Assembly (NCBI GenBank): GCA_945876565.1
Contig: CAMCOS010000023.1
Coordinates: 1-39,746, forward strand
DNA from: Lautropia mirabilis
Lineage (GTDB): Bacteria; Pseudomonadota; Gammaproteobacteria; Burkholderiales; Burkholderiaceae_B
DNA length: 39,746 bases
Direction of reading: 5' to 3'
The notes under the pieces: generated by a model
What the model was told of the DNA's origin: nothing
Database searches by the model: none
Seen by the model: the letters and a program-made list of their open reading frames with translations, nothing else
Position numbers and translations under genes: made by a program
Shown: positions 6,280 through 17,125 of the stretch, one piece after another
How positions within the stretch are numbered: the stretch's first letter is position 1
Layout: each line of letters opens with the position of its first letter

Positions 6280-9261
6280 TTAAAACAGCTTGCGTAATTG
6301 TGCTTGTAGCATCTGGCTACTGGATTGCCCAGCCAGGGTGGCTGAGTACACCAGGTTAAAACGGCTCGAAGCATCCAGGCTCGCCCCAATGCCCACCTCA
6401 ATCACCGCTGAGTCCCGTGCCATGGCAGCCGATGTCACCGTGAAGTCTGGCCCCGTGGCAAACGACAGCGTCGTGGCCGGCGACAAGTTCCCCCACGCAC
6501 GTTGCCAGCCAGCCGATAGACTGGCTTGCCAGTTGGTTTGGTTACTTTGCCACTGGTGACTCAGCCTGGCTCCCAGCGTCCCAAACCCCGTGCTCGCATT
6601 CGTGGCCTGCCCACTCAGACCCGCCTCAGCACCTGTCTCCCCAAAGTTCGACGTGCTTAACCAGATCTGGCTGACTTGGGCGAATGGTGAGAGTGTGGTG
6701 TGATGGTCTGGTTGTTTGCTTAGCGTCACGGGGCTACTTAAGTCTGCAAATAGCTGGGTCGACCTGGAGGCCACCGTCCCATCGGCATTGCCCTGATCGT
6801 CAAGCGGCAAAGTGCGATACACGTCAGCCGTGTACCACGACTGCACCACACCACCATTTAGACGAACCAGCTCCCGGTCATACGTGCCATACAGCATCAC
6901 GTGATACCCGCTGGTGCCCGCGCTACTGGCAGCCACTGACGTGTTGGTCACGTTCGCTGAGAAACCACCCCCTAAGCGCAAGTTAGGCGAAAGCTTGTGA
7001 TCCACCCCCAGAATCATCCCACCACTGTTCGAGGTGGCCTTCTGAGCATTGGCATCCGCTCTGAACTTGTCCCAGTTACCATAGGCTTGCGCCCAGACGG
7101 TGGTGTCTGTGTTGCTCTGGCCTTCACCCGTTTGACCCACCTGCTGCAAACGGGTGGTTAGACTGTTGTCCAGCCAACTATCCTGCAGTCGCCAGTTCAC
7201 CACTTGTGACAACAGTCGGCTGTTGTAGATCAAAGCCGCCTGATTCGCACTGTAAATCTCACCTGACCAGTCCTGGTACCACCCGGGCAATTGACTCGGG
7301 TCATCATTGAGAATCACATCGTTATAAGGCTCTGCCCCCGAGGTCTGGCCATCAATCGCATTGGCCGCTGCCCGCTGGTTATTGGTCTGCGCAAAGGCAG
7401 CCATCGGCGTCTGGTTACGTTCAACCACCACCCCGAGTTCACCACCAGCACTGATAAAGTCCAGATCAATAAACGTGTAGTTGGTGTGCAGGTTCTCAAA
7501 CGTACCAGTCAGTGTCCCTGCCTGAAGCATTGGGTAGAGTCTGTCCAGATACACCCCATCTTCTGCCGAGAGCTCAAAGACGGCCCCCGCATCAATCGTG
7601 GCCGTGCCGCTAACCACCACCAGGTCACCGTTCTGGTCAGCATCGATCTCATAAAGATAGGTCGAGCCAGAGGCGAGAGATAAATCACCGTTAACCGTTA
7701 ATGTGCCAACCGAATTACCAGGTGACACGACACCGGCCATTAAGGTGTTGCCCACAGTACCCGTGCCTTGCAAGGTGCCGCCTGAGGTCACCGTTAGATC
7801 AGAGCTCGCAATCGAGCCATTGACCCGCAGCACACCGCCAGTCACCGTGGTGTCACCCGTGTACGTGTTAGCACCCGTTAACACCAGCATCCCCGCACCC
7901 GCTTTGCTGAACCCACCTACCCCGGTAATATCATTGCTCCACACCGAGTCGTAACCCTGCGTGTCCACTGCAAAGATCGGCGCAAAGATTGACTCATTGC
8001 CAGGAATCAACGAAGGATGACCAAGCTCGATCGGACCCCTGACAGCCCGGCCAATATTGATCAACCCATGACCAAAATCTCGAATGGACTCAGGATTCTG
8101 GTTATTAATTTCTGTAGCCGTTGTTAAAAGCACTTCAATGATTTGCCTTGCTGTCATATAGGGAAAGGCCTGTCGCAAAACAGCCGCCGCGCCAGCGACA
8201 AACGGTGCTGCCATAGATGTGCCGCTCCAAGTCGCCCCCCCAGCATATTTATCCATCGGGATTGTCGAATAAATTGCTACACCAGGTGCAGTGATACACC
8301 AATCGGCAGTTAGACCGCACTGATTACTGAAATTAGCGAGTGTGACCACACCGGTATTTTGATCGATATCAGCAGCGGTCACCGCAATCAGCGTGCCGGC
8401 AACGTCAGAGAAATCCGCATTATTTAATTCACTGAACGGTATTTGATTACCAATCCAGGTCGCAGGAATGAGCGGATCAAAATTACTACCTTCTGCATCC
8501 GAGTACACGCGATAAATTGCATCAGCCGGATTATCCGTATAACCAAGTGCTGATTTGGCTGGTGTGATGAGTGGGAAAAGAGCGAAACCAGAAGGCGCTT
8601 TGGACGCGCGGGGCTGATCATTGCGCTCGTTTCCCGCCGCAAAGACCATGACCACATCGGCATTAGAGAGTTCCTTAATGGCCTGATAACTTTCGAAAAT
8701 GCCATTCTGACCATAGGACTGAAAACCGACTTCAATGTAATTAGGATTGGGAAGTCCATTCTCTAATAATAATTCAATACTGTCGGGCCCAACACTAGCG
8801 TTTATTACAGAAACACGATTATCAACTATCTCTTTAATCTCGTCCGACGAGACGGGGTATCCTGGAGTTGGGACGACCACTATGTTTAAGAGTGATGCGT
8901 CATAAGCCACGCCCACCATTCCTATCTCATCGCGTGCAGCCGCAGCAACTCCCATAACATGGGTGGCATGTGTTGGGGGATTGGGATAACCGGGAGCAGG
9001 AAAGGGCTGCTGCAATATTGGCGAAAATATACGACCGGCAAACTCCGAATGACTCAATTGAGCCGTATCGTCCATGATTCCGAGTCGTACACCCTTGCCG
9101 GTAAATCCTAGTGCCCAAGCATCTGCGGCATATGTGTATTGAAGGCCCCAGTTTGCGAAGTATTCTGAGGTGTAGAAAATAGAAGATGTCGGTTGGCTAC
9201 TTGCAATACTTGCTGACGCAAACAAAGCAAGGCTGGCACAAGCTTTTTTGCAAGGAACCAT
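6280..9261 (-). CDS. Subtilisin-family (S8) serine protease autotransporter
   Basis: A 993-aa type Va secreted protein. Counted from ATG 9261: signal peptide about 1-22; S8 protease domain about 30-405 with Asp 64 (GIMDD), His 98 (in HATHVMG), oxyanion Asn 211 (AAGN) and nucleophile Ser 349 (WSGTSMAAP); a passenger-associated repeat (GGFSKAGAGMLVLTGANTY) near 449; and a C-terminal beta-barrel from about residue 720 ending in Phe, as expected for outer-membrane insertion. The barrel should export the protease to the cell surface. ATG 9261 follows AGGGG at 5 nt; a TTG one codon upstream is less likely. The histidine motif is HATHVMG instead of the usual HGTHVAG, but all catalytic residues are present. 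Bordetella SphB1 is a known member of this architecture; orthology is not claimed. The protease-coding half is visibly richer in A+T than the passenger and barrel half. Confidence 0.9.
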   Translation of the reverse strand: MVPCKKACASLALFASASIASSQPTSSIFYTSEYFANWGLQYTYAADAWALGFTGKGVRLGIMDDTAQLSHSEFAGRIFSPILQQPFPAPGYPNPPTHATHVMGVAAAARDEIGMVGVAYDASLLNIVVVPTPGYPVSSDEIKEIVDNRVSVINASVGPDSIELLLENGLPNPNYIEVGFQSYGQNGIFESYQAIKELSNADVVMVFAAGNERNDQPRASKAPSGFALFPLITPAKSALGYTDNPADAIYRVYSDAEGSNFDPLIPATWIGNQIPFSELNNADFSDVAGTLIAVTAADIDQNTGVVTLANFSNQCGLTADWCITAPGVAIYSTIPMDKYAGGATWSGTSMAAPFVAGAAAVLRQAFPYMTARQIIEVLLTTATEINNQNPESIRDFGHGLINIGRAVRGPIELGHPSLIPGNESIFAPIFAVDTQGYDSVWSNDITGVGGFSKAGAGMLVLTGANTYTGDTTVTGGVLRVNGSIASSDLTVTSGGTLQGTGTVGNTLMAGVVSPGNSVGTLTVNGDLSLASGSTYLYEIDADQNGDLVVVSGTATIDAGAVFELSAEDGVYLDRLYPMLQAGTLTGTFENLHTNYTFIDLDFISAGGELGVVVERNQTPMAAFAQTNNQRAAANAIDGQTSGAEPYNDVILNDDPSQLPGWYQDWSGEIYSANQAALIYNSRLLSQVVNWRLQDSWLDNSLTTRLQQVGQTGEGQSNTDTTVWAQAYGNWDKFRADANAQKATSNSGGMILGVDHKLSPNLRLGGGFSANVTNTSVAASSAGTSGYHVMLYGTYDRELVRLNGGVVQSWYTADVYRTLPLDDQGNADGTVASRSTQLFADLSSPVTLSKQPDHHTTLSPFAQVSQIWLSTSNFGETGAEAGLSGQATNASTGFGTLGARLSHQWQSNQTNWQASLSAGWQRAWGNLSPATTLSFATGPDFTVTSAAMARDSAVIEVGIGASLDASSRFNLVYSATLAGQSSSQMLQAQLRKLF

Positions 9262-9381
9262 CAAAGCCCCTAACGAAACAGTACAGCAGATTTTATAGCG
9301 AAGAACTTTGTTTACAAAACTGCAAATTTTTATTACGTCGTTCTGTCGCCCGCAAAGCTCTGGGCTTACAAATAAATCTAC

Positions 9382-9458
9382 TGGTGGCGCATCCCTGATT
9401 CGAACAGGGGACCTGCGGATTATGATTCCGTCGCTCTAACCGGCTGAGCTAATGCGCC
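9382..9458 (-). tRNA. tRNA with anticodon CAU (Met, or Ile2 after lysidine modification)
   Basis: A 77-nt gene that starts GGCGCAU, has a normal D arm (GCUC/GAGC), anticodon loop AUCAUAA (anticodon CAU) and T arm with GUUCGAAUC, and ends with an encoded CCA (9382-9384). One anticodon-stem pair (position 27-43) is A-C. It is not the initiator tRNA, because the first base pair is normal and the three G-C pairs typical of initiators are missing from the anticodon stem. Elongator Met and Ile2 cannot be told apart with certainty by eye. A partial copy of this gene lies at 5955-5997. Confidence 0.93.
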
Positions 9459-9546
9459 GCTGAGATGTCGAACACAAGATTTGAACGACAATCAGGAACG
9501 TGAATATAGCATTTTTTACGCCCACTTTCAGGACTAAGACCGCATC

Positions 9547-10242
9547 ATGAATCACTCGAGTAAACCCAGCACCCGCATTTGGGACCTACCGACCAGGCTC
9601 TTTCACTGGCTCTTTGCCGCTAGCGTGATCGGTGCCATTGTGACGGTCAAAGTCGGTGGTAGCTGGATGGACTGGCATTTGCCTTTTGGTATCTCTGCGC
9701 TGGTACTGCTGTCGTTTCGCCTCATTTGGGGCTTCACAGGCTCTCGCTATGCTCGGTTTGAACACTTCGTGCGATCACCCTCGCAAACGTTAGCCTATCT
9801 GCGCAAGAAGCACACGGCACAGACGCCAGGGCACAATCCGCTGGGTGCGTGGTCTGTCATGGCGTTGCTGCTCGTCGTTGGAATCCAGGCATTCACGGGT
9901 CTGTTTACAACCGACGACATCTTGGTCCAAGGCCCATTAAATCAATTCGTCAGCGGCGAAGTGGCCAGTGTCATGAGTTCCGTACACCGCTTTAACGAAA
10001 AGCCGCTCTTTATTCTGATTGCGCTGCACCTGCTCGCCATATTGATTTACGCCATACGAGGTGAGCATTTGGTGCCACCCATGATCACAGGCGATAAGCC
10101 GACAGATAGCCTGCCAGCCAATACGCCCGCCGCACGTGACGATGTTGGCCTCAGAGCTTGGGCCCTGATACTGATTGTCATTCTTGGCAGCATTGGTTGG
10201 TGGCTAATTGAGCTCGGTGCGACCGCCGGGATGAGTTTTTAA
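9547..10242 (+). CDS. Cytochrome b561 family protein
   Basis: A 231-aa integral membrane protein of the CybB/b561 family (diheme di- to tetra-helical membrane cytochromes). Histidines suitable as heme ligands lie in hydrophobic segments: RLFHWLF, MDWHLPFG, and SVHRFNEKPLFILIALHLL. A further hydrophobic helix closes the C-terminus. It probably moves electrons between the quinone pool and a periplasmic acceptor. The next gene, on the opposite strand, encodes a periplasmic cytochrome c', and b561/c' neighbours are common in betaproteobacteria, so the two may work together. The gene starts 88 nt from the tRNA gene and reads away from it. Confidence 0.85.
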   Translation: MNHSSKPSTRIWDLPTRLFHWLFAASVIGAIVTVKVGGSWMDWHLPFGISALVLLSFRLIWGFTGSRYARFEHFVRSPSQTLAYLRKKHTAQTPGHNPLGAWSVMALLLVVGIQAFTGLFTTDDILVQGPLNQFVSGEVASVMSSVHRFNEKPLFILIALHLLAILIYAIRGEHLVPPMITGDKPTDSLPANTPAARDDVGLRAWALILIVILGSIGWWLIELGATAGMSF

Positions 10243-10346
10243 GGCGAGCGCTAAGACCCTTTCTTAGGCTACCCCCGTGCCTGATCAGGCTAAACGGCCA
10301 TGCGTTGAAAACACCGCCTTTGAACGTGAATCGACGGGGGCGACGA

Positions 10347-10799
10347 TTAATCCCGGAAGTTATCGTGACAGGCTTTGCATGAGGCACCCGTACTTGCAAA
10401 TGCCTTCTTCAACTGATCCAGGTTTCCAGCCTTGGCAGCCGCCGTCAGAGGCCCTAGCGAGTCCAGGTACTTTTGCTGGGCGGCCTTAAAGCCCTCCTCG
10501 TCCATCCAGATATCCGGACGTGCGCCACCACCCTCTGTTCCAGGACCAAACGCTTTCCACGGCAATTTCGAGACTTGATCAAGGATCTCCACGTTTGCCA
10601 GCACTGCAGCCTGGTCAAAAGCGACTTGACCCTTCACCACCGGCTGCAATGCACCGAAATGAGCCTTGATGATTTGAAAGGCGCCCTGCCGGTACTTAAC
10701 AGCATCCTCTGCCTTGCCAAACGCTTGGGCTTGCACATTCACGGCAATGAACGGTGCCGCTAACGCCAGCGTGATTGATGCGAACAAAGATGTCTTCAT
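10347..10799 (-). CDS. Cytochrome c'
   Basis: A 150-aa periplasmic heme protein. It has a signal peptide of about 24 residues ending VQA, and a C-terminal CKACH heme site followed directly by DNFRD, the arrangement typical for class II cytochromes c', where the heme site lies close to the C-terminus. Members bind NO or CO and are linked to nitrosative-stress defence; the role here is inferred. The start is ATG 10799 after a textbook GGAGGTAAC at about 8 nt. A longer frame to 10835 would put 12 unlikely residues before the signal peptide. It lies tail to tail with the b561 gene. Confidence 0.9.
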   Translation of the reverse strand: MKTSLFASITLALAAPFIAVNVQAQAFGKAEDAVKYRQGAFQIIKAHFGALQPVVKGQVAFDQAAVLANVEILDQVSKLPWKAFGPGTEGGGARPDIWMDEEGFKAAQQKYLDSLGPLTAAAKAGNLDQLKKAFASTGASCKACHDNFRD

Positions 10800-10844
10800 T
10801 TTGTTACCTCCAAATAACCGACCTGAATGACCCAATATACCTGC

Positions 10845-12365
<1,521 letters not shown>

Positions 12366-12429
12366 TTAGGCGTACCAGCATTTTGTTGGGGTGAGCATGC
12401 AGAACCAAACGTTTTAGTTGCTGAAAAAT

Positions 12430-13041
12430 ATGAAACTGATAGGCTCACTGACTAGCCCTTACGTGCGCAAAGTACGGGCTGTGATGGCAGAGAAAAAACT
12501 CGAATGTCAGTTCGAGATCGAAGATGTGTGGCGCTCGGATACCAATATCCAGACCTACAATCCACTTGGTAAAGTGCCTTGCCTAATCATGGAAGACGGT
12601 AGCGCTTTGTACGACTCCCGCGTCATCGTGGAGTACTTAGACACGCTTTCACCTTACAACCGATTAATCCCTCAGGCTGGACGCGAGCGCGCCACCGTGC
12701 GTTGCTGGGAAGCGCTAGCCGACGGTGTGCTCGACGCAGCTGTCACGATATTCAAGGAGCGTCAGCGCGCAGCAGAGCAAATCAGCCAGCCTTGGATTGA
12801 TCGCCAGCTCGGCAAAATCCACGCCTCGCTGAAAGCCATGGGTGAAGGATTGGGCGACCACGCCTACTGCCGGGGCACCGCTTTGTCTTTGGCCGATATC
12901 GCCGTTGGATGCGCCTTGGCTTATTTGAATTTCCGTTTCGGTGAAATTCAATGGCGCTCGACCTACCCCAACTTAGCAGCGCTGCATGAAAAAATGGCCG
13001 CTAGACCGTCATTTATCGAGACCCAGCCACCCCAACCTTGA
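12430..13041 (+). CDS. Glutathione S-transferase, YibF-like
   Basis: A 203-aa cytosolic protein with an N-terminal thioredoxin-like domain (SLTSPYVRKVR with the likely active-site Ser; YNPLGKVPCL containing the cis-Pro; DSRVIVEYLD binding gamma-glutamyl) and an all-helical C-terminal domain. It resembles E. coli YibF along its length, including EALADGVLDA and AYLNFRFGEI. The ATG at 12430 matches the family N-terminus; a TTG at 12418 in the same frame is possible. The ribosome site is weak. Its stop codon directly abuts the stop of the convergent mnmA gene (13041/13042), with no spacer between the two. Confidence 0.85.
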   Translation: MKLIGSLTSPYVRKVRAVMAEKKLECQFEIEDVWRSDTNIQTYNPLGKVPCLIMEDGSALYDSRVIVEYLDTLSPYNRLIPQAGRERATVRCWEALADGVLDAAVTIFKERQRAAEQISQPWIDRQLGKIHASLKAMGEGLGDHAYCRGTALSLADIAVGCALAYLNFRFGEIQWRSTYPNLAALHEKMAARPSFIETQPPQP

Positions 13042-14160
13042 TCAATTGATAATGCCGCCACCGAGGCAGACATCGCCGTCGTACAGCACAGCAGACTGCC
13101 CGGGGGTGACCGCCCACTGGGCCTGCTCGAAGGTCAAGGACAGGTCAGCACCGCTCGCAGTCGTCAAGCAAGCTTGCGCGTCTGCCTGCCGGTAACGGCT
13201 CTTGACCCCATAACTGAGTCCGATTTCAGGCGCTCTGCCTGCAATCCAGCTAGCCTGTTGCGCCCTCAACTGAGTTGACAACAACCAGGGGTGATCGTGT
13301 TCGGGTACCACATAAAGCGTGTTGCCGCGCATGTCTTTTCTGGCGACATACCAGGTCGGGCCGCTGCCATCGGCTTGTTGGTAATGCTTCACACCGCCAA
13401 TGCCCAAACCCTTGCGTTGTCCCAGCGTATAGAAAGCCAAGCCATGATGTTGCCCGACCTCGATACCTTCAGCCGTTAGCATTGGCCCGGGATTCGTTGG
13501 CAAATATTGGTTCAAAAACGCCCGAAACGGTCGCTCACCGATAAAGCAAATGCCCGTGGAGTCCTTTTTTGTCGCATTGGGCAGACCTAGCTCAAGCGCG
13601 ATTTCACGAACGCGGGTCTTTGGCAGCTCACCCACGGGGAAACACGCCTTGGCTAGTTGCGCTTGGCTTAAGCGATGCAGAAAGTAACTTTGATCCTTGT
13701 TCGGGTCGAGCCCCTTGAGTAATTCAAACTCGCCTGCTTGACGTACGGATGGCCGCACACGAGCGTAATGCCCGGTTGCAATCAGATCAGCACCGAGGCT
13801 CATGGCATGGTCTAAAAACGCCCGAAACTTGATTTCGGCATTGCACAACACATCCGGATTGGGTGTTCGGCCCGCTTGGTATTCCCGCAAAAACTCCGCA
13901 AATACGCGGTCTTTGTACTCATCGGAAAAATTCACTGCCTCAATATCGATGCCGATCAGATCGGCCACGCTAGCCGCATCAAGCCAATCCTGACGCGTCG
14001 AGCAGTACTCATCGTCGTCATCGCCCTCCCAGTTTTTCATGAAAAGACCAACCACCTCGTGGCCCTGCTCTTTAAGCAGCCACGCGGCCACTGAGGAGTC
14101 AACCCCGCCGGACATGCCCACCACAATGCGCTTTGGCTGCATTTTCTTTGATCGATTCAT
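13042..14160 (-). CDS. mnmA: tRNA-specific 2-thiouridylase
   Basis: A 372-aa enzyme that adds sulfur to uridine 34 of tRNAs for Lys, Glu and Gln, using ATP and sulfur relayed by the Tus proteins. The PP-loop is GMSGGVDSS (15-23) and the two catalytic cysteines are C106 (PDVLCNAE) and C205 ([10 protein letters not shown]). The start is taken at ATG 14160; a second in-frame ATG at 14142 also fits the family and neither has a strong ribosome site. A longer frame to 14352 would run inside the divergent pntAA gene and is rejected. The 70 nt before it hold both the mnmA and pntAA promoters. Confidence 0.94.
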   Translation of the reverse strand: MNRSKKMQPKRIVVGMSGGVDSSVAAWLLKEQGHEVVGLFMKNWEGDDDDEYCSTRQDWLDAASVADLIGIDIEAVNFSDEYKDRVFAEFLREYQAGRTPNPDVLCNAEIKFRAFLDHAMSLGADLIATGHYARVRPSVRQAGEFELLKGLDPNKDQSYFLHRLSQAQLAKACFPVGELPKTRVREIALELGLPNATKKDSTGICFIGERPFRAFLNQYLPTNPGPMLTAEGIEVGQHHGLAFYTLGQRKGLGIGGVKHYQQADGSGPTWYVARKDMRGNTLYVVPEHDHPWLLSTQLRAQQASWIAGRAPEIGLSYGVKSRYRQADAQACLTTASGADLSLTFEQAQWAVTPGQSAVLYDGDVCLGGGIIN

Positions 14161-14230
14161 GGCGTAATTGTACGGGCATGATGTATAACACTCCTTTTGC
14201 CAGAACAACGACAACAATAGGAGAAACTCG

Positions 14231-15349
14231 ATGCGCATCGGGATCCCCAAGGAGACCCGCGACGGCGAGACTCGGGTAGCTGCTACGCCGGAAACCGCCA
14301 AAAAGCTGATCGCGGCCGGACACCAGGTCCTTGTCGAACGAGACGCCGGCACCAGCGCCCGCTATCCGGACCAGAGCTATGCCGATGCTGGCGCTGAGCT
14401 CACTGATGCCAGCACGGCGCTCGCGGCTGAGATCGTGCTGAAGGTCCGCGCGCCAGCCACCCATGAGTTGGGTCAGATGAAGTCTGGCGGCGTATTGGCT
14501 GGCATGCTGGATCCATTTGACAGCGAGGGGCTAGCCGCCATGGCAGCCGCCGGCCTCACTGCATTTGCACTGGAAGCAGCACCTCGCACCACGCGCGCGC
14601 AAAGCTTGGATGTGCTGTCTTCGCAAGCCAACCTTGCTGGCTACAAAGCCGTGATGCTCGCAGCCAATTCATACGGTCGCCTATTTCCGATGATGATGAC
14701 GGCAGCCGGCACGCTCAAAGCTGCCCGTGTTGTGGTGCTCGGTGCTGGCGTTGCTGGCCTGCAAGCAATTGCCACAGCCAAACGCTTGGGTGCCGTTGTC
14801 GAAGCCTCAGACGTGCGACCTGCAGCCAAAGAGCAGGTCGAGTCACTGGGCGCGAAGTTTATTGACGTCCCCTTTGAAACAGATGAGGAACGAGAGATTG
14901 CTCAAGGCGTTGGCGGCTACGCCAGGCCCATGCCAGCTGCCTGGATGGCGCGCCAAGCCGAACTCGTGGCACAACGCTGCAAGCAAGCCGATATCGTCAT
15001 CACGACCGCCCTGATTCCGGGTCGCCCGGCGCCAACGCTGGTGAGCGCAGAAACGGTGCATGGCATGAAGCCAGGCAGTGTCATTGTTGACCTCGCCGTT
15101 GAAAGGGGCGGCAACTGCCCGTTGTCAGTGGCTGGTCAGATCGTTGAAGAAAACGGTGTGGTCCTCATTGGTCTAACTAACCTGCCAGGCATGGTTGCCA
15201 CCGACGCCTCAGCGCTATACGCACGAAATTTGCTGGACTTCTTAAAGCTGATTCTCGATGCAGATGGCAAGCTTGCTATTAACCGCGAAGACGATATTGT
15301 TCAGGCTTGCCTAGTATGCGAAGCCGGCCAAGTTCTCAGGAAAAATTGA
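14231..15349 (+). CDS. pntAA: NAD(P) transhydrogenase alpha subunit, part 1 (NAD-binding domain)
   Basis: A 372-aa cytosolic subunit of the proton-translocating transhydrogenase, which moves hydride between NADH and NADP+ driven by the proton gradient. The alanine-dehydrogenase-like fold shows [19 protein letters not shown] at 122-140 (nicotinamide site) and the Rossmann motif GAGVAGLQA at 171-179 followed by D194. In E. coli this domain is fused to membrane helices; here it is split off, as in Rhodospirillum. The start ATG 14231 follows AGGAG. The next gene begins one base after the stop. Confidence 0.94.
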   Translation: MRIGIPKETRDGETRVAATPETAKKLIAAGHQVLVERDAGTSARYPDQSYADAGAELTDASTALAAEIVLKVRAPATHELGQMKSGGVLAGMLDPFDSEGLAAMAAAGLTAFALEAAPRTTRAQSLDVLSSQANLAGYKAVMLAANSYGRLFPMMMTAAGTLKAARVVVLGAGVAGLQAIATAKRLGAVVEASDVRPAAKEQVESLGAKFIDVPFETDEEREIAQGVGGYARPMPAAWMARQAELVAQRCKQADIVITTALIPGRPAPTLVSAETVHGMKPGSVIVDLAVERGGNCPLSVAGQIVEENGVVLIGLTNLPGMVATDASALYARNLLDFLKLILDADGKLAINREDDIVQACLVCEAGQVLRKN

Positions 15350-15350
15350 T

Positions 15351-15668
15351 ATGGAAGCCATCAGCCCCACCCTTATAAACCTGATCATCTTCGTGTTGGC
15401 CATCTATGTTGGCTATCACGTGGTGTGGAACGTGACACCCGCGCTTCACACGCCACTGATGGCGGTGACCAACGCGATTTCCGCCATTGTGATTGTCGGT
15501 GCCATGCTGGCTGCCGCGCTCACCGAAGGTTCATTGGCGCGCTTCATGGGCGTGTTTGCCGTTGCCTTGGCGGCGGTCAATGTCTTCGGTGGCTTTTTAG
15601 TCACTCGGCGAATGCTCGAGATGTTCAAGAAGAAAAATAAAACACCCAAGCAGGGAGACGCCGCATGA
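15351..15668 (+). CDS. pntAB: NAD(P) transhydrogenase alpha subunit, part 2 (membrane)
   Basis: A 105-aa membrane protein with three hydrophobic helices, forming part of the proton channel of the transhydrogenase. It corresponds to the membrane part of E. coli PntA. The HTPLMAVTNAISAIVIVGA stretch is diagnostic. Its C-terminus is short and basic (MFKKKNKTPKQ). It sits between pntAA and pntB and overlaps pntB by 4 nt (ATGA), so the three subunits are probably translationally coupled. Confidence 0.94.
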   Translation: MEAISPTLINLIIFVLAIYVGYHVVWNVTPALHTPLMAVTNAISAIVIVGAMLAAALTEGSLARFMGVFAVALAAVNVFGGFLVTRRMLEMFKKKNKTPKQGDAA

Positions 15669-17101
15669 TCTCAATGGACCTTGTCACCCTGCTCTACTTG
15701 ATCGCCTCGGTGTGTTTTATCCAGGCATTAAAGGGACTTTCGCACCCCACCACCTCGCGTATTGGTAATGCCTTTGGCATGGTCGGCATGGCGCTGGCCA
15801 TTTTTACGACTGGCGCACTCATCATCAGCTTGGCTGGCACTGACGGTGCTGCCATGGGGCTGGGCTGGGTTGTGCTGGGCTTAGTCATTGGTGGCACGAT
15901 TGGCACCATCATGGCCAAACGCGTTGAAATGACAAAAATGCCTGAGCTCGTTGCGTTCATGCACAGCATGATCGGCTTGTCTGCGGTTGCCATTGCGGTG
16001 GCCATCGTGGCTGAGCCTCAGGCCTTTGGCATCGTTGATGCAACTGGGGCGTTGCCATTGGGCAATCGCCTTGAGCTCTTTATTGGCACCTTTGTAGGGG
16101 CGATCACCTTTTCTGGTTCTGTGATTGCTTTTGGCAAACTATCGGGTAAGTACAAGTTCCGACTGTTTCAGGGCGCACCCGTTGTCTTTAGCGGACAGCA
16201 TATGCTGAACCTGGCGTTAGCCGTCGTCATGATTGCCTGCGGTATCTGGTTCATGGTGACCGAGTCTTGGACGCCATTCATCATCATGACCATCATCGCC
16301 TTTATCCTCGGGGTTCTTATCATTATCCCGATCGGTGGCGCTGACATGCCGGTCGTGGTCTCGATGCTAAACAGCTACTCAGGCTGGGCCGCAGCTGGCA
16401 TTGGATTCTCGCTAAACAACTCCATGCTGATCATTGCGGGTTCTCTGGTGGGATCATCTGGCGCAATTCTGTCTTACATCATGTGTAAAGCCATGAACCG
16501 CTCATTCTTTAACGTGATTCTGGGCGGGTTTGGCGGTGCTGCCGACGATGGCGGCTCTGTCGCGGCACAAGGCAGTCGGAGCGTGCGCAGCGGTAGCGCT
16601 GAAGACGCTGCATTCCTGATGAGCAATGCAGAGTCCGTGGTCATTGTTCCGGGTTATGGTCTGGCCGTGGCGCGCGCTCAACATGCCCTGAAAGAGTTGG
16701 CTGAAAAACTGACCGAACATGGAGTGACCGTCAAATACGCGATTCACCCGGTTGCTGGTCGCATGCCTGGCCACATGAACGTGCTGTTGGCCGAGGCCGA
16801 GGTGCCGTACGACCAAGTGTTTGAGATGGAAGACATCAACGGCGAATTCGGCCAAACCGACGTGGTTCTGATTCTTGGCGCCAACGACGTGGTCAACCCG
16901 GCAGCCAAGAACGACCCGAAGTCACCGATTGCTGGCATGCCGATTCTGGAAGCCTACAAAGCCAAGACCGTGATCGTGAACAAACGCTCCATGGCCTCTG
17001 GCTATGCGGGCTTGGACAACGAGTTGTTTTACATGGACAAGACGATGATGGTGTTTGGCGACGCCAAGAAAGTCATCGAAGAAATGGCCAAGGCGATCTA
17101 A
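15665..17101 (+). CDS. pntB: NAD(P) transhydrogenase beta subunit
   Basis: A 478-aa subunit with about nine membrane helices in the first 270 residues and a C-terminal NADP-binding domain. The NADP domain is recognisable by VVIVPGYGLAVARAQHAL, VKYAIHPVAGRMPGHMNV, and GANDVVNPAAKNDPKSPIAG, all very highly conserved. It completes the pntAA-pntAB-pntB operon; such enzymes typically supply NADPH. The operon ends at a perfect 13-bp hairpin shared with the convergent glcF gene. Confidence 0.95.
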   Translation: MISMDLVTLLYLIASVCFIQALKGLSHPTTSRIGNAFGMVGMALAIFTTGALIISLAGTDGAAMGLGWVVLGLVIGGTIGTIMAKRVEMTKMPELVAFMHSMIGLSAVAIAVAIVAEPQAFGIVDATGALPLGNRLELFIGTFVGAITFSGSVIAFGKLSGKYKFRLFQGAPVVFSGQHMLNLALAVVMIACGIWFMVTESWTPFIIMTIIAFILGVLIIIPIGGADMPVVVSMLNSYSGWAAAGIGFSLNNSMLIIAGSLVGSSGAILSYIMCKAMNRSFFNVILGGFGGAADDGGSVAAQGSRSVRSGSAEDAAFLMSNAESVVIVPGYGLAVARAQHALKELAEKLTEHGVTVKYAIHPVAGRMPGHMNVLLAEAEVPYDQVFEMEDINGEFGQTDVVLILGANDVVNPAAKNDPKSPIAGMPILEAYKAKTVIVNKRSMASGYAGLDNELFYMDKTMMVFGDAKKVIEEMAKAI

Positions 17102-17125
17102 ACAAACGCCTTCAGCTCAACCATG

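Larger units (their letters stand above)
5955..9458. mobile_element. tRNA-bounded islet carrying one autotransporter gene
   Basis: The unit runs from the partial tRNA copy (5955-5997) to the intact tRNA gene (9382-9458). The order fits integration: the tRNA reads leftward, the insert lies beyond its 3' end, and the displaced 3' fragment lies at the far edge in direct orientation. The only cargo is the subtilisin autotransporter. No integrase, transposase or other mobility gene is present, so the islet is either a decayed remnant or was mobilised from elsewhere. A local duplication of the tRNA with later decay is the main alternative. Confidence 0.55.

Noticed and set aside
6174-6359. Small plus-strand frame overlapping the autotransporter 3' end
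   Set aside because: No ribosome site, no recognisable domain, and it overlaps the real gene in antisense.
14161-14230. TATAAC (14184-14189) as the pntAA promoter
   Set aside because: No acceptable -35 box at 15-19 nt; the nearest TTGTAC is only 10 nt away.
14161-14352. N-terminal extension of mnmA to 14352
   Set aside because: It would run antisense inside pntAA and has no similarity to MnmA N-termini.
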